Shown here piece by piece: positions 62,859 to 64,000 of a stretch of DNA of 64,000 nucleotides. Under the pieces are notes generated by a model. The model searched no databases, was not told where the DNA came from, and worked only from the letters and a program-made list of their open reading frames with translations. The stretch is from Synergistaceae bacterium (GTDB lineage Bacteria; Synergistota; Synergistia; Synergistales; Aminobacteriaceae): NCBI GenBank assembly GCA_017445405.1, contig JAFSUD010000068.1:48555-112554 (forward strand). Direction: 5' to 3'. The position numbers and the translations under genes were made by a program. How positions within the stretch are numbered: position 1 is the first letter of the stretch; every line of letters begins with the position of its first letter.

Positions 62859-63925
62859 TATTCCTCCCTCACAATGTCTATAACTGTAACTTCAGGAGGC
62901 GTGAACATCCTCATCGGAGGCCCATTGAAGCCCGAGCCGTTGCTCACGTAAACATAACCTCCTGCTTTCTCGCTGAGGCCCTGCGTACTCTTCTGCGCCA
63001 TGCTCTTGAAGTATCCGAGAGGCCAGAACTGTCCGCCGTGAGTATGTCCTGAAATCTGCAGGTCAAATTTTCCCTCTGCGTCAAAGGGTAATCCGGGCCT
63101 GTGCTTCATGACCAGCACAAAACGTTCACTGTCCTCCGGCTTCAGGTAAGGTTTGAGCCAGCCGTTAAGATCGTCATCAAGGCTGATTATCGTAATGCCC
63201 TGACACTCTGCGCGTTCGTTGATTAACAGTGTGTAGCCGCAATCACGGATTATCTTTTCCACGTCCTCATCAAGCAGCCAGTAATACTCATGATTCCCGT
63301 TGATGGCAAATGCTCCATACTTGGCCTTCTCCGCCATTTCTGCAAGCATTGAGAGTTCCCGTTCCCTGTAGGTCATCACGCCGTCGAGAGTGTCGCCGGT
63401 GAGTGCAAGGATGTCGGGATGCGATTCGCTGACGAGATGCATGACGCGCTCAAAGTGCCAGCGTGTCAGGAGTCCGCCGATGTGTGCGTCGGAGATGAAG
63501 ACGAGCCGGAGTCTGTCCATGCCTTCCGGGAGCTTGCGCGTGCGAATCTCTGCGTGCCTGGCTGTAACGTAATATGCCTCGAACATGCAGTAGAGAGTCC
63601 CAACGAGAGCGAGCATGACAGCAAAGAAAACTTTTCTGCGTGTGAACTGCCTGAAGCGTGAGAGCACCCACACCAGCAGGAACGCAAAGAAAGCAAGAAT
63701 AGAGATGATCGTCCACGTGAGGGACAATGCGCGGAGAATCTCCGTCAGTCTTCCGGGCAGAATGTTGTACTCAGCGTGCCCGTAATCATAGCCCGCAAGA
63801 ATACCTGCCAATACCCAGAACGTCCCCCACGCGGCAAAGAGTCTCCGTGCAAGTCTGCTTATCCCTGCTTCTGTCAGCTTCTTCCAGATAAAGTATTGTG
63901 TTCCGAATGCTAAAATTTCGTACAT
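62858..63925 (-). CDS. Membrane-anchored metallophosphoesterase
   Basis: Four hydrophobic segments occupy residues ~1-125, followed by a calcineurin-like domain: FISDAHIGG, LALTGDTLDG, INGNHEYY, MKHRPG and SGHTHGGQFWPLG. This matches YkuE/YaeI-type phosphoesterases, some of which act on lipid or UDP-linked substrates at the membrane. CAAGGAGGAAAC precedes the ATG. The stop overlaps the first of the rsmI copies. Confidence 0.9.
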   Translation of the reverse strand: MYEILAFGTQYFIWKKLTEAGISRLARRLFAAWGTFWVLAGILAGYDYGHAEYNILPGRLTEILRALSLTWTIISILAFFAFLLVWVLSRFRQFTRRKVFFAVMLALVGTLYCMFEAYYVTARHAEIRTRKLPEGMDRLRLVFISDAHIGGLLTRWHFERVMHLVSESHPDILALTGDTLDGVMTYRERELSMLAEMAEKAKYGAFAINGNHEYYWLLDEDVEKIIRDCGYTLLINERAECQGITIISLDDDLNGWLKPYLKPEDSERFVLVMKHRPGLPFDAEGKFDLQISGHTHGGQFWPLGYFKSMAQKSTQGLSEKAGGYVYVSNGSGFNGPPMRMFTPPEVTVIDIVREE

Positions 63926-63943
63926 GTTTCCTCCTTGTGCTGT

Positions 63944-63974
63944 GTTAAATGCTTGGTATACCTGCGCATTTAAC
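63944..63974. promoter_or_regulatory. Inverted repeat upstream of the metallophosphoesterase gene
   Basis: GTTAAATGC and GCATTTAAC are perfect inverted arms separated by 13 bases, ending ~18 bases from the start codon. It could be an operator or a terminator stem; no T run is visible. The last 25 bases of the window are an almost pure C/T tract. Confidence 0.4.
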
Positions 63975-64000
63975 CTCCCGCCCCCCGCCCCCTCCTCCCG

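Larger units (their letters stand above)
62216..62860. repeat. Array of ~215-bp direct repeats at the rsmI/metallophosphoesterase junction
   Basis: Starts at 62222, 62437, 62652 and 62858 are spaced 215, 215 and 206 bases. Each unit holds ~170 bases of rsmI 5' coding sequence and ~40 bases resembling the 3' end of the upstream metallophosphoesterase gene (TGAAGTTA...GAxATTGxG). Confidence 0.92.

Noticed and set aside
1..64000. CRISPR array, tRNA, rRNA or prophage
   Set aside because: No regularly spaced repeats of CRISPR type, no tRNA-like cloverleaf or TPsiC consensus and no phage structural genes were seen by eye. Small tRNAs could still be missed without a covariance search.

Overview
The window comes from a bacterium that is very probably a member of the Synergistota. 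Three secreted proteins (ending at 2738, 5684 and 49997) finish with a Gly/Cys-rich linker, a short hydrophobic helix and a basic tail. This matches the Synerg-CTERM sorting signal, which is characteristic of that phylum. Genes are densely packed, base composition is near 50% GC, and most are led by AGGAGG-type ribosome binding sites. I saw no rRNA, tRNA or CRISPR array.

Layout. 1-5.7 kb: two secreted Synerg-CTERM proteins, a C1A peptidase with a C-type-lectin domain and a Cys/His amidase-like protein with Ig-like repeats. 5.7-11.6 kb (minus strand): AEC transporter, exported adenosine deaminase, SprA-like putative metalloprotease, LD-carboxypeptidase, holA with a partial tandem copy, and a prepilin-like protein. 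11.7-19.4 kb (minus): leuS, a TupA-like ATP-grasp gene with a repeat-containing leader ORF, then tig-clpP-clpX-engB. 19.6-31.4 kb: trpB2, PHP phosphatase, D-Ala-D-Ala dipeptidase, carB, a SurA/PpiD-like foldase, polA and a solitary TnpB element. 31.5-34.1 kb: macrodomain, SirTM sirtuin and AlbA_2 protein. 34.2-43.2 kb: a complete iron-uptake operon (FTR1, P19, DUF2318, ABC exporter-type permeases and ATPase, DtxR-family regulator) interrupted by a PIN-domain gene pair. 43.3-46.5 kb (minus): acyltransferase, glycosyltransferase, AlaX. 46.6-50 kb: serC-serA and a small Synerg-CTERM protein. 50-53 kb (minus): argC-argB-argD. 53.2-55.3 kb (minus): a small RiPP locus with a Nif11-type precursor, a decayed second precursor and a radical SAM/SPASM maturase. 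55.4-64 kb: exported 5'-nucleotidase, a second ATP-grasp gene with a repeat-containing leader, dut, pnp, rsmI with three extra tandem copies of its 5' end, and a membrane metallophosphoesterase.

Two themes stand out. First, three genes likely to act on surface glycans (acyltransferase, TupA-like ATP-grasp, sugar-transfer-type ATP-grasp) each carry a short tandem repeat (5-mer, 7-mer, 7-mer). In each case the repeat sits just downstream of a ribosome binding site and ATG, where a change in copy number would alter the reading frame. This looks like a set of phase-variable contingency loci, two of them acting through leader ORFs that end exactly on the next gene's start codon. Second, three loci (holA/ldcA, macrodomain/sirTM, metallophosphoesterase/rsmI) carry partial tandem duplications that straddle a stop-start junction between neighbouring genes, each making a short ORF with its own ribosome binding site. 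The RiPP locus is the most likely source of a new natural product.
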